From: an uncultured Gammaproteobacteria bacterium
GTDB taxonomy: Bacteria > Pseudomonadota > Gammaproteobacteria > HyVt-429
NCBI GenBank assembly: GCA_947259975.1
Contig: CAMYOD010000019.1
Coordinates: forward strand, 13,497 to 51,177
Reading direction: 5' to 3'
DNA: 37,681 bases
Under the pieces are notes generated by a model. It was given only the letters and a program-made list of their open reading frames with translations. It had not been told where the DNA came from and did not search any database. Positions 18,550 through 27,500 of the stretch are shown here, piece by piece; within the stretch, counting starts at the first letter, position 1, and every line of letters begins with the position of its first letter. A program made the translations under genes and the position numbers.

Positions 18550-18810
18550 CGGGCAGAGTGAATGCAATTGTTGCAAAAATGCAAAATCGTCACGGTAAAA
18601 AGTGACGCAGAGCGTCAATTTTCGTCACTTTCTTCTTGAATTGTTGCTGTTCCAGTGTCGACTGAAATTAACTTTGGTTACCGAGTCGGCACAAGTCGTC
18701 GCAGGAAGATTTTTTCTGCAAATCTTTTCTTGGAAAAATGTGGTGCTGTGAAACTCGAAAATCGATTGGATTTTGTCTTGTAACGCGTTGAAATATTTCG
18801 TTACGTATGC
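18550..18810. other. AT-rich intergenic segment after nrdJb
   Basis: First half of a 634-nt gene-free stretch. It is clearly more AT-rich than the surrounding genes. It holds a terminator-like inverted repeat near its start and leads into the strong promoter at 18811. No open frame worth calling was found. Confidence 0.5.
18599..18631 (+). terminator. candidate terminator of nrdJab
   Basis: AAAGTGACG (18599-18607) and CGTCACTTT (18623-18631) form a 9-bp stem. The 15-nt loop contains CGTCAATTTT, which could instead pair with the left arm as a short hairpin followed by T's. It lies about 50 nt after the nrdJb stop. Mutually exclusive foldings are possible. Confidence 0.45.
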
Positions 18811-18838
18811 TTGACATTTGTCACTCGACCATTATAGT
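18811..18838 (+). promoter_or_regulatory. strong sigma70 promoter for the histone H1-like gene
   Basis: A perfect -35 TTGACA (18811-18816), a 16-nt spacer, and a near-perfect -10 TATAGT (18833-18838), within an AT-rich upstream region. Transcription would start near 18845, about 340 nt ahead of the start codon of the basic repeat protein. This is the best promoter match in the window. Confidence 0.75.
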
Positions 18839-18844
18839 TACTTC

Positions 18845-19183
18845 AAATTAAGGGCTATTTGGTGTTATTCGCTGAATAAAATTTAGTTCCAAAGGATTGG
18901 TAACAAGAAGTCGTTCGTTAACGGAGCGAATAAATAATTTAACTAAGCAGTACGAATAACTGAACAGGGCGAACAAGAGATATTGAGTATCCTGTCAACG
19001 TCCGGTGCCTCATCCCGACTGGAGTCATCCGGTTACCTAATCTTTTTCACCCTGTTTACCGCTTCGCAAGACGCAGTAGCGTCTTCTGTTCGCAGCGGTG
19101 GGGCGATATCTTGTTAAGGATGCTTTAATCCAAAACACGCCCTATATCGACAGATTTCACACCCCGATGTAAGGAGAAGTGCT
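18845..19183 (+). promoter_or_regulatory. long structured 5' leader (about 340 nt) of the histone H1-like gene, or a separate small RNA
   Basis: Between the strong promoter and the gene there is no credible open frame. A perfect hairpin AAGACGC-agta-GCGTCTT lies at 19068-19085, and an imperfect one (TTCGTTAACGGAGCGAA) near 18913-18929. No known riboswitch was recognised. A proper Shine-Dalgarno AAGGAG precedes the ATG at 19184. Leader regulation or an independent small RNA is an inference from length and structure. Confidence 0.45.
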
Positions 19184-19569
19184 ATGGCAGCAGCAAAGAA
19201 GAGAACCAAGAGGAAAACGGCCAAGAAGAAGGCCACTAAACGGAAAGCGGTGAAACGGAAGGCCACCAAGAGAAAGGCCACCAAGCGTAAGGCGACCAAG
19301 AAAAAGGCCACCAAGCGCAAGGCCAAGAAAAAGGCCACCAAGCGCAAGGCCAAGAAAAAGGCCACCAAGCGCAAGGCCAAGAAAAAGGCCACCAAGCGCA
19401 AGGCCAAGAGCGCAAGGCCAAGAAAAAGGCCACCAAGCGCAAGGCCAAAAGAAAGGCCCCTAAGCGTAAAAAGGCCAAGAAAAAGGCCACCAAGCGCAAG
19501 GCCAAAAGAAAGGCCCCTAAGCGTAAAAAGGCCACCAAGAAAAGGAAGGCTTCGCGAAAAAAAAAGTAA
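19184..19569 (+). CDS. histone H1-like lysine-rich repeat protein (AlgP-like), frameshifted within its repeats
   Basis: MAAAKKRTKRKTAKKKATKR begins a protein made almost only of Lys, Ala, Arg and Thr, with 27-nt units encoding KATKRKAKK, like bacterial H1-like / AlgP-type DNA-binding proteins. A 14-nt unit (agcgcaaggccaag) is present twice in tandem at 19395-19422, which throws the frame. Before it the protein reads ...ATKRKAK; after it the original frame reads SARPRKRPPSARPKERP and runs to a TAG-free end at 19624 (146 residues). The second frame resumes KAKKKATKRKAKRKAPKRKK, ends ...RKASRKKK and stops at TAA 19567-19569. The coherent gene is therefore 19184-19569 with one slippage. Either a real variant or an assembly error in the repeats is possible. 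Confidence 0.8.
19318..19535 (+). repeat. in-gene tandem repeats coding for basic peptides
   Basis: Near-identical 27-nt units (aaggccaccaagcgcaagg-ccaagaaa) run through the H1-like gene, followed by a longer unit containing aaaagaaaggcccctaagcg that occurs twice. A 14-nt tandem duplication at 19395-19422 breaks the period. Such arrays change copy number by slipped-strand mispairing. Confidence 0.85.
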
Positions 19570-19951
19570 GCTAAGCAAACGGCCCAGGATGGCCAGCAGC
19601 GAAGATATCTTCAAGCTGTGGTAAGGCTTGCGCGGGCAGGGTGTTTGATCGGCCCTGTCCGCGCTGTTACCACAACCCGCCAGCACAGCCCCCGCCTCAT
19701 TTCGGCGTTCCGGTCACCGGCGCCAAAGTACGACTCCTCCTGATAGCGGTTCCGATTCTTGCGGACGCGCAGAAATTAATGCCCGTGCGCGAGGTCACGA
19801 CGAGACCCGTGCCGGCTGATCTGTCTTGGGTAATATTCACACGACAAAAATATAAGAATTCAGATAAGATGCTCAACATGCGGCGTCTGTGGCGACGGCA
19901 CCAAGCGCGCGCGACCAACTGACGGTGGCGCGCCGGCAGGAAGGAGGCGGG
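19570..19951. other. gene-free stretch between the H1-like gene and the GMC cluster
   Basis: About 380 nt holding a strong terminator-like hairpin (19630-19664), and further on an AT-rich patch (19830-19875, with TATAAG and GATAAG) that may contain the promoter of the following cluster. I see no pair of hexamers with correct spacing. AAGGAGG at 19941 serves the next gene. Confidence 0.45.
19630..19664 (+). terminator. terminator-like hairpin after the H1-like gene
   Basis: GCGCGGGCAGGG (19630-19641) pairs with CCCTGTCCGCGC (19653-19664) through 12 bp with one G-T pair and an 11-nt loop, followed by TGTTACC. The stem is very stable, but the T-run is poor. Confidence 0.55.
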
Positions 19952-20581
19952 GTGACAAGAATAACGGTAGGTTTGACGTTCAGCGAGACCATGGCGGGCG
20001 CTTTTGCGCTTGGCGAGACAGATCCAGAGGCGGGGCGCGCTCGGGCCCGCAGCCAGGGTTACCGATTCGCCATGCACGGCACCATCGAGATCGAGAATCT
20101 CGATGGTTTCATTGCCGATCCACAGCACCAAGGGAATCTCCAGGGCACGATCGATTTCACACCCCTCGGTGACCAGATTTCAGCGCCGCGCGGCCGCTTC
20201 GCCCTGTTCGCGCCCACCGAGGACCCGGATCTTAAGCTCATGATCTATGAGCTCGGCTTCGAGCACGAAGGGCGCGAATACTACATGGCGGGCAAGAAGG
20301 AAGTGCGTCGGGCCTCTATTTTCGCCATGTGGAGGGCCACGACCACCTTGTATACCCAGTTGCACCAAGGTGCCGACAAAGCTGCACCGGTGATCGGGGC
20401 CGGCGTGCTGCGCCTCGGTGTGCCGCAATTGGCCGGACTCGTCGCGACCCTCCATGCGACGAACGCAGCCAACTGGCGCGGAGACGTTGCCGCGCGGATG
20501 CGGTTCGCGCGCTTTTTTGCCGCCGAGTTATGGGATACCTACGTCAGACCCGGGCGTCGTAACGTCGCCGTCGACAGCTGA
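19952..20581 (+). CDS. stand-alone copy of the N-terminal domain of the cluster hydrolase
   Basis: 209 residues from GTG 19952, chosen because AAGGAGG lies 4 nt upstream and because the first residues (TRITVGLTFSETMAG) then line up with those of the protein at 22583 (MPVSIEFTEDMKG). The two align along their length: the beta-rich part, TLYTQ, GVLRL versus GILRI, and FARFFAAELWDTYV versus FGRFFMGTLWETYG. The domain has no name I know; in larger relatives it appears to lie between or beside GMC oxidoreductase and alpha/beta-hydrolase parts. No catalytic motif, signal peptide or membrane helix is seen. It is probably a structural or regulatory paralogue. It is first in the cluster, 238 nt before the GMC gene. 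Confidence 0.7.
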   Translation: MTRITVGLTFSETMAGAFALGETDPEAGRARARSQGYRFAMHGTIEIENLDGFIADPQHQGNLQGTIDFTPLGDQISAPRGRFALFAPTEDPDLKLMIYELGFEHEGREYYMAGKKEVRRASIFAMWRATTTLYTQLHQGADKAAPVIGAGVLRLGVPQLAGLVATLHATNAANWRGDVAARMRFARFFAAELWDTYVRPGRRNVAVDS

Positions 20582-20819
20582 ACGGCCGGCGAGCCTCGAT
20601 CAGCGGGACATTGCGGGCGACGCCCAGCGGGATCGCGCGTGTAAGCCTTTTTTTGTTTGGGCGTCGTAGAGTCGCCCGGGCACCGTCGGACCTGTCGCTA
20701 TAACAAGACAGGCCGAAACCTATTGACTAACTGAAAGCGAAGTCGGTCTTGTAGCGTGCGGACTGCAACCTTGCGGTGGTTGCGAATGTCGGCGTGCAAA
20801 CTTGTTTATGGAGGGAGTG

Positions 20820-22544
20820 ATGTCAGAAGAATTATTCGAAGCGGTTGTCATCGGGAGCGGATTCGGTGGCGCGATCACCGCCTGTCGTCTGGCCAAGAAA
20901 TGGCCGCAACAAGTGTTGGTGTTGGAACGTGGCAAGCGCTACCCCATGGGCTCTTTTCCCCGCTCACCCGACGGGCTCGCGAAGAATTTCTGGAACGTTC
21001 CAGATGAGCCGCGCCGGCGCGCAAAGGCTCTGAGAAAGCATGAATCCACAGGCATGTTCGACGTCCGCAACTACAAACATATGGACGCCGTGGTCTGTGC
21101 CGGACTCGGCGGCGGGTCGCTGATTTATGCCAACGTATTTCTCGAACCCCCACATGAAGTCTTCGATGCGCGCTGGCCGGAGTCGTGCAAGAAGCCGGCC
21201 CTCGACCCGTATTACCGGGTCGCCAAGGAGGTGCTTGGCGCCCGGCCGGTCCCCAGCAACGGCGAGGCCCGCCGGCGCATCATCCGGACCGAGTTATTTC
21301 AGGATGTCGCGAAGCGGCTCGGACGGGATTCCGAGCTCGCGGATATCAACGTCTTTTTCGGCAATGATTTCGACAATCCCCTGCCGATCGGGGAGCAGGC
21401 ACGTAACCGCTATGGCGCGCTGCAGACGTCCTGTGTGTATTGCGGTGAATGTGACGCGGGCTGTAACACGCACTCAAAAAACACTCTCGACCTGAACTAT
21501 CTGTTTGTGGCCGAACAGCGTTATGGTGCGCAGATTCGCACCGAGCATCTGGTGGACAAGATCGTGCCGGTAGACGAAAACAGGGCCGATGATCCCGGGG
21601 CCGACGGCGCCCATGGCTACCGGGTCTATTATCGGGACCTCGCATCAGGGCCGAAGGCGGTCACTAGCGTGGTGGCGCGCAAGGTCGTCGTGTCCGCCGG
21701 GAGCCTTGGGTCCACCGAGATCCTGATGCGTTGCAAACAGGTGTTCGGCACCTTGCCGCGGCTCAGCGCGCGGCTAGGGCAGCGCTTTTCCGCCAACGGG
21801 GATTTTCTCTCCTTCGTGGTCGGCAGCGACAAAGCCGCGGATCCCAATTACGGGCCGGTGATCACCCAGCGCACGGATTTCAATCTGTACCGGGACTTCG
21901 ATCGGGAGCGCGCGTTCGTTCTCGAAGACGCCGCCTACCCGACGCTGATCGCCTGGTTTCTCGAGGGCTATAAACCGGGTTTTATGCGCCTCGGGGCGTT
22001 GGCCCGCACCCTGCGCAGCATATGGCAGCGCATACTCAGCGGCACCGGGATCGGTTCGATGGGGTTTGCCCTGGCGCGGGTGCTGGGCGGCGATCTCTCC
22101 TATAACACGAGCGTGCTGCTGTGTATGGGATTGGATCGCTCGAATGGGACCATGTCGCTCGACCGGAACGGGCGGCTGAAACTCGATTGGCCATACAAAG
22201 ACAGCCTCCCGTTGTACAAGGCCATCGTTGCGGCCGGAAAAAACTTCAAGAAGCATACGCGCGCCAAAACCTTTTTCGCGTTACCCAGTTGGTGGTGGCC
22301 ATTCCGGAATAACGTCTGTGTGCATGCCCTTGGCGGCTGTGTACTGGCGGACGATCCGGAGCATGGCGTGGTCAGCGCCAACCCGAACACCTTCGGCCAG
22401 GCGTTTGGTTATCAGGGGTTGTATGTGGCCGACGGCGGCATCCTGCCATCGGCGGTGGGAGCGAATCCGGTGGCGACCATATCGGCGCTTGCCGAACGGG
22501 TGGCCACGGGTATCACCGGCATCGAACCCGATGTGGATCTCTAA
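20820..22544 (+). CDS. GMC-family FAD oxidoreductase, cholesterol-oxidase-like, with four-cysteine motif
   Basis: 574 residues from ATG 20820 (GGAGG 5 nt before; an ATG at 20802 is in frame but lacks a ribosome site). FAD binding: VVIGSGFGG at 9-17 and acid-ended LVLERG; GLGGGSLIYANV at 95-106 is the GMC flavin-loop motif. The C-terminal HALGGCVLADDPEHGVVS and GLYVADGGILPSAVGANP are the conserved GMC ending. Family members oxidise sterols, alcohols or related hydroxyls. A motif C205-x2-C208-x2-C211-x3-C215 (CVYCGECDAGC) lies inside the protein, resembling that of long-chain alcohol oxidases. There is no export signal. It lies between two genes sharing one domain, so it likely acts with them. 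Sterol specificity is inference. Confidence 0.85.
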   Translation: MSEELFEAVVIGSGFGGAITACRLAKKWPQQVLVLERGKRYPMGSFPRSPDGLAKNFWNVPDEPRRRAKALRKHESTGMFDVRNYKHMDAVVCAGLGGGSLIYANVFLEPPHEVFDARWPESCKKPALDPYYRVAKEVLGARPVPSNGEARRRIIRTELFQDVAKRLGRDSELADINVFFGNDFDNPLPIGEQARNRYGALQTSCVYCGECDAGCNTHSKNTLDLNYLFVAEQRYGAQIRTEHLVDKIVPVDENRADDPGADGAHGYRVYYRDLASGPKAVTSVVARKVVVSAGSLGSTEILMRCKQVFGTLPRLSARLGQRFSANGDFLSFVVGSDKAADPNYGPVITQRTDFNLYRDFDRERAFVLEDAAYPTLIAWFLEGYKPGFMRLGALARTLRSIWQRILSGTGIGSMGFALARVLGGDLSYNTSVLLCMGLDRSNGTMSLDRNGRLKLDWPYKDSLPLYKAIVAAGKNFKKHTRAKTFFALPSWWWPFRNNVCVHALGGCVLADDPEHGVVSANPNTFGQAFGYQGLYVADGGILPSAVGANPVATISALAERVATGITGIEPDVDL

Positions 22545-22582
22545 CGTGGTCGTCTAACTTCCGTCCCAGGAGAGTGTCAGCG

Positions 22583-24352
22583 ATGAACAAAATGCCAGTA
22601 TCAATTGAATTTACCGAAGATATGAAGGGATTCGTTGCCGCCGATGTTGAGGACTATGAGCAGGGTTTCAAGCAAGGAAAGAAAGCCAGACGCCACAGCC
22701 GCTTCATGTTCCATCTGACCATAAAGATTCCGGATGTGGATTTCTTCATTCGCGACCCGGAGGCGCGAGGTACCGCTGAGGGCTACGTCGAATGGGCGGG
22801 GGCGGATGGACGCTTGCAGGTCCGGGACGGTGTCTTTAATTGTTTTGTCGACGTCGATGAGCCGAAGGAAAACATTCGCCACATGAAGTATCGGCTGTTC
22901 GTCGAAGCAAAAGACGGCCAGAAGTTTACCGTCAGTGGCCACAAGATCGTCAAGGACGACGGCGCTAGCAACATCTGGCGGGACACGTCCACCCTGTACA
23001 CGCAGATCCTCGACGGACACGTCGCTGAGGACCAGGAAGATGACGCGAAGCCCCTTGCGCTGGGGATACTGCGGATCAAGATAGCGGATTTCGCGCGTCA
23101 GCTCACCACGTTCCGCTCGAACGGAGCGACCGTGGAGGAACGTGTCCAGGCGCTGGCCAAGTTCGGTAGATTTTTCATGGGCACGCTGTGGGAAACCTAT
23201 GGGCCGCAGCTGCGTTCTGCGGAGAAGGATCTGTGGCCGCTGCGTGAAATTCCCATCTACAGTCTGGAGGGTGTCAAGGACGCCGCGATATCCACGCATT
23301 ACATCGCCACGAAGGACAATCTGCAATTGAGTGTTCTTCGCTTTGAGCGCAAACCCTGCGATGACGTGGTGGTCCTGCTGCACGGACTGTCGACGTCCAC
23401 CGACATGTTTATCATGCCGGAGCATGAGAACCTGGTCAGCTACCTATTGGATCACGGCTATACCGATGTCTGGAGTCTGGACTGGCGCGGCAGTATGCGT
23501 CACAACTACGATCTGTTTCCTAATCGCTATAATTTCGATGACGTTGCCCTCTACGATCACCCGGCGGCCTTTGATCATATCCGCAAGACCGTGGGCGAGG
23601 GTCGCCGTATCCACGTGATCTGTCATTGTGTCGGCTCCATCACATTCATGATGAGCCTGTTCGGCGGCGCGGTCGAGGGCATTACCAGCGTCGTTTCGAA
23701 CAGTGTCTCGCTCACGCCGCGGGTTACGAATTGGTGTAAACTAAAACTTAAAGTCGCACCCTTTTTTGTGACCTACGTCTTGCGTTTTCCCTATGTGAGC
23801 CCGAAGTGGGCGACCTTTCCGGGCATCGCCCAAGGCAAGTTTCTCGCCAAGCTGGTATCGCTGTTTCATCCGGAGTGCGATGTGCCGGCCTGTCATATGG
23901 TCAGTTTCATGTGGGGCTCCGGGCGCCCGGGCTGTTACGAGCACGAGAATCTTACGGAAACCACCCACCGTCGCGTGGGTGACCTCTTCGGCTCGGTCAG
24001 CCTGAATTTCTATCGTCACGTCAATAAGATGGTGGGAAATGGAAAGGCGGTGAAAATGCGCCCGACGGATCCCCGCTATGATTCGCTGCCGAACAACTAT
24101 CTTGAGCACGCCAAGCGAGTGCAGACACCCATCTTGTTTATATCAGGCACCAACAATCGCGTCTTTCCCGGCTCGAACAAGGTGACCTACGATACCCTGA
24201 CGAGTTTGAATTCCGGGAATCATTACGAATACAAGGAGTTTGAAGGTTACGGGCACCAGGACGTATTTATGGGCAAGAGTAATGATCAGGATGTGTTTCC
24301 GGCCTTGACGGAATTCCTGGATCGGGCGCGCCTCGGTGTTGCAGCGGCCTGA
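22583..24352 (+). CDS. two-domain protein: cluster-specific N-terminal domain plus alpha/beta hydrolase with Cys nucleophile
   Basis: 589 residues from ATG 22583 (AGGAGA 9 nt before). Residues 1-210 are the same domain as the gene at 19952. From about 240 an alpha/beta-hydrolase fold follows: VVVLLHGLSTSTDMF (oxyanion strand), DVWSLDWRGS, the nucleophile elbow VICHCVGSITF with Cys349 where Ser is usual, and GYGHQDVFMG with catalytic His558. The acid is not obvious: SGTNNRVFP has Asn-Asn where Asp is often found. Cys nucleophiles are known in dienelactone hydrolase and PHA synthases. Similar hydrolase domains are fused to GMC oxidases in some bacteria, so it probably acts on the same ester or lipid. 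Cytoplasmic, no signal peptide. Confidence 0.8.
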   Translation: MNKMPVSIEFTEDMKGFVAADVEDYEQGFKQGKKARRHSRFMFHLTIKIPDVDFFIRDPEARGTAEGYVEWAGADGRLQVRDGVFNCFVDVDEPKENIRHMKYRLFVEAKDGQKFTVSGHKIVKDDGASNIWRDTSTLYTQILDGHVAEDQEDDAKPLALGILRIKIADFARQLTTFRSNGATVEERVQALAKFGRFFMGTLWETYGPQLRSAEKDLWPLREIPIYSLEGVKDAAISTHYIATKDNLQLSVLRFERKPCDDVVVLLHGLSTSTDMFIMPEHENLVSYLLDHGYTDVWSLDWRGSMRHNYDLFPNRYNFDDVALYDHPAAFDHIRKTVGEGRRIHVICHCVGSITFMMSLFGGAVEGITSVVSNSVSLTPRVTNWCKLKLKVAPFFVTYVLRFPYVSPKWATFPGIAQGKFLAKLVSLFHPECDVPACHMVSFMWGSGRPGCYEHENLTETTHRRVGDLFGSVSLNFYRHVNKMVGNGKAVKMRPTDPRYDSLPNNYLEHAKRVQTPILFISGTNNRVFPGSNKVTYDTLTSLNSGNHYEYKEFEGYGHQDVFMGKSNDQDVFPALTEFLDRARLGVAAA

Positions 24353-24514
24353 TAGAGACCGTGGTGCACAGACCGCCGGGATTGTGAGCGCGAGGCGACC
24401 AGAGGATTGTCATTCTCGGGAATTCATGCGAATTTGATTCTGCAGGAGCCATAACGAAAGGAGGCACGCACGGAGGCACGGGTCAGTTACGGGTTCAGAC
24501 ATGATCGTGTCACC

Positions 24515-27500
24515 ATGATAGAAGGCGAAATATCGCAAGCCGCTAAAGGGGTCGCATCCTACCTTCCCATGCGTACGGCGCACGCCCTCGGGGCCGCGAC
24601 CGGGCCGATGCCTGGGCAAACCCAGGCGTTGCGGGGTCCGGTCATGTTCGTCGATCTCGTTGGTTTCACCCCCTTCGTGTTGTCGCTGTGCCGCTTGAAG
24701 AAGCGAGGCATCGAAGCGTTACAGGGCGTCCTGTCCGACTATTTTTCCACCATGGTCGAATGTATCTATCAGCACGGCGGCGACGTATTTTATTTCGCCG
24801 GTGATGCGGTGCTCGTGGGTTTTACCGGCGATCAGCCGGAAGATGACGCGGCCCGCGCCGTGAATTGCGCGCGTGACCTGCACGCGCGGTTGGCGAAGTA
24901 CCAGGAGCTCACCATCCTCGGACAGCGTCACAGTGTCGTCATCAAAGTGGGCATCGGTTTTGGCGATTACCACTATACGGTCCTGGGGCGCGCCGACCTG
25001 GGGTATGCGCCACTCATCCTCGGGGCGCCCGTGCAGTCCGCGGTGGACGCGGAAAGTCATGCCGAGGGTGGTGGCGTGGTGCTGGATTCGGCGATGTGGC
25101 GCTGCCTTGGGTCACCGCCGGAACTGGGCACCCCGGTGGCTGGTTTTGTGCCGCTCAAAGAAGGCTTCAATAGCGCCGGTGGCGCCGACTCTCCCCATGC
25201 CGCCACTGCGCTCACGGCGCCGGAGGTGACATCAGAGCAATGTGCCGGATGGATCGAGCCGGCGTTATACCGCAAGGTCCTGAACAGTCATGTCGGCTAT
25301 ATGGCTGATTTTCGCGATGTGACGTGTCTGTTTGCACGGTTCTCCGGCTGCCTCGTCGAAGGCGATATTGCCGCCACGATCGATCGTCTGAACAGTGTGT
25401 ACACGTTCGCTCGCGCACGGGGTAACCGGTATGGCGCTATCCTGAATCATATCGAGATCGGCGATAAGGGTTACGTACTTTTCTTTGCATTGGGGGCCCT
25501 CCAGGGCGTCGAGGAAAAGTGCACCCTTGCGGGGCGGCTCGCTTTGGGTCTGTGTCAACATTCACTGTCCTTCGTCGACAGGGTGCAGGTCGGAATCGCC
25601 ACGGGCGAGGGGTACTCCGGTGACATCGGTGCGCCGAGCCGCAAGAGCTATACCATCACCGGAGACGTCGTCAATCGTGCCGCCCGGCTCATGACCTACG
25701 GTCGAGACACCGGCATCTATGTGGATGACCCGACCCATGCGCGCATGGACAGCGATATGGTCACCCGTGCGATCCCGGAGGTCCGACTCAAGGGCATCGA
25801 CAAGCCCGTCACGATCCATCGACTGCATTCCGAGATTCAGCATCGCCAGACCGTTCTGTTCCGCTATACCGACACGATGGTTGGCCGCCACGAGGAGCTC
25901 AATCGACTGAGAACGCACCTTAAGCGAGTCGAGAATGGACAAGGAAGCATTTGCTCGGTGCTCGGTGAACCGGGCGCCGGCAAGAGTCGTCTCATTGGAG
26001 CGTTCCTGAAAGACGCAGCGACACAAGCGACAGAGCCCCTCGTCGGTGTTTGTCACTCCTACGAAAAGTTCACTCCCTATTACGCCTGGCGGCCCGTGTT
26101 CCGCGCGTTACTAAAAATCGACGATCACGACGACGAGGCTCGTCTCGCGCAGAATATAGCCGATGCTCTGGACGCGGTGGCGGACGTCAGCGTGGAATGG
26201 ACGCCCGTGCTTGCACAGCTGGCAGGCATTACGCTTGCCGAGACCTCGTTGACCCGGGATCTTCATGCGGACCAGAAGCGCCGCCGTGTCTTCGAGATCG
26301 TCGCCCGTTTGCTCGAGCGTCGGGCATCGACGCAGGTGCTGGTGCTCTGTTTTGAAGATTTGCACTGGGCCGATCAGGCCTCCCTCGAGCTGATTCGTTA
26401 TCTGGCCGCGCGAACTTCGACCATCCCCATGCTGCTTTTGATGGTCAGCCGCAACGAAGACACGCTGTCTGACGTTCAGGAATTACCCGATAGCAGCACG
26501 ATTACGGTGAAGCCGCTGTCGGATGATGAGGCCCGGCGCTTGCTGCATTTCCGGATCGAGCGGTGCAGGCTGAGTGAAACGGTCGAGCGGGATATTCTAA
26601 ACAAGGCGGATGGCAATCCCCTGTTCATTGAGTCCATCGCCCAGGGTCTGCTTGAGCGGGATCTGGCGGATGCGGATTCCACGGCCGCTCCGCTGCGCGA
26701 TATGCAGATACCGGACAGCCTGCAGGATTTGACGCTCGCCCGATTCGATCAACTCGACGAAGACGCAAAGACCGTGCTGCGCATCGCCTCGGTGAGTGGC
26801 CGCGATTTTGAGGACCGGTTGATTCGCCGCTTATTGCCCGCGAGTCTTGACGAAGCCCGGCTACCGGCGCTGATTGAGCGGCTGCACGACCTCGGCTTTA
26901 TTCTCGTACTGACGCAATCGCCCCTGACGTATAGCTTCAAGCACGCGGTGATCCGGGACGTGATCTACGACACCTTACCGTTATCGGCGCGCGTTTCCCT
27001 GCATCGCCGTGTTGGCGATGATATTGAAACGGTCGCCGGAGAGCGGGCTGCCGAGGAAGCCGATCGTCTGGCACATCACTTTCTGGCCGGCGAGGACGCG
27101 TCCCGAGGCTTTGCCTATTCGGTGCTGGCGGCACGGCGCGCCCGCGACCAGTATGCCAATGAGGATGCCATCTACCATTACGGCAATGCCCTGGAGCTGA
27201 TCTCGACGGACAAGCAGGCAAGCGACACGGACGAGCGGCGGGCGTTGACCATGGAACTCGCCAACGTCTATCGCCGTGCCGGCCGTTACCGAAATGCCGC
27301 GGAGCTTTTTAACGTCTGCTTCGAGTATGCGCGTGAACCCGCGCAGCGGGCAGAGATACATATCGGTCTCGGTAGTGTGTATCAGGAGCGCGGTAATGTG
27401 ATACGTGCGATCGAGGAGCTGGAGACCGCGCTTGAGCTGTTGGGTCGGCGCGCGCCCGGCAGCGGTATTGGCACCGTGGCGGCGATTGCTTCCGAATTCC

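Noticed and set aside
19114-19686. Minus-strand frame encoding repeated hydrophobic LRLVAFFLA units, like a membrane protein
   Set aside because: It is the complement of the Lys-rich H1-like repeats: reversed Lys/Ala codons give Phe/Leu/Ala. The plus strand has the promoter and ribosome site.
20723-20752. Possible promoter TTGACT upstream of the GMC gene
   Set aside because: No acceptable -10 at 16-18 nt spacing.
24501-24518. Five-codon leader frame overlapping the cyclase start in ATGA
   Set aside because: It has no correctly spaced ribosome site; it may be coincidence, so it is mentioned only under the cyclase gene.
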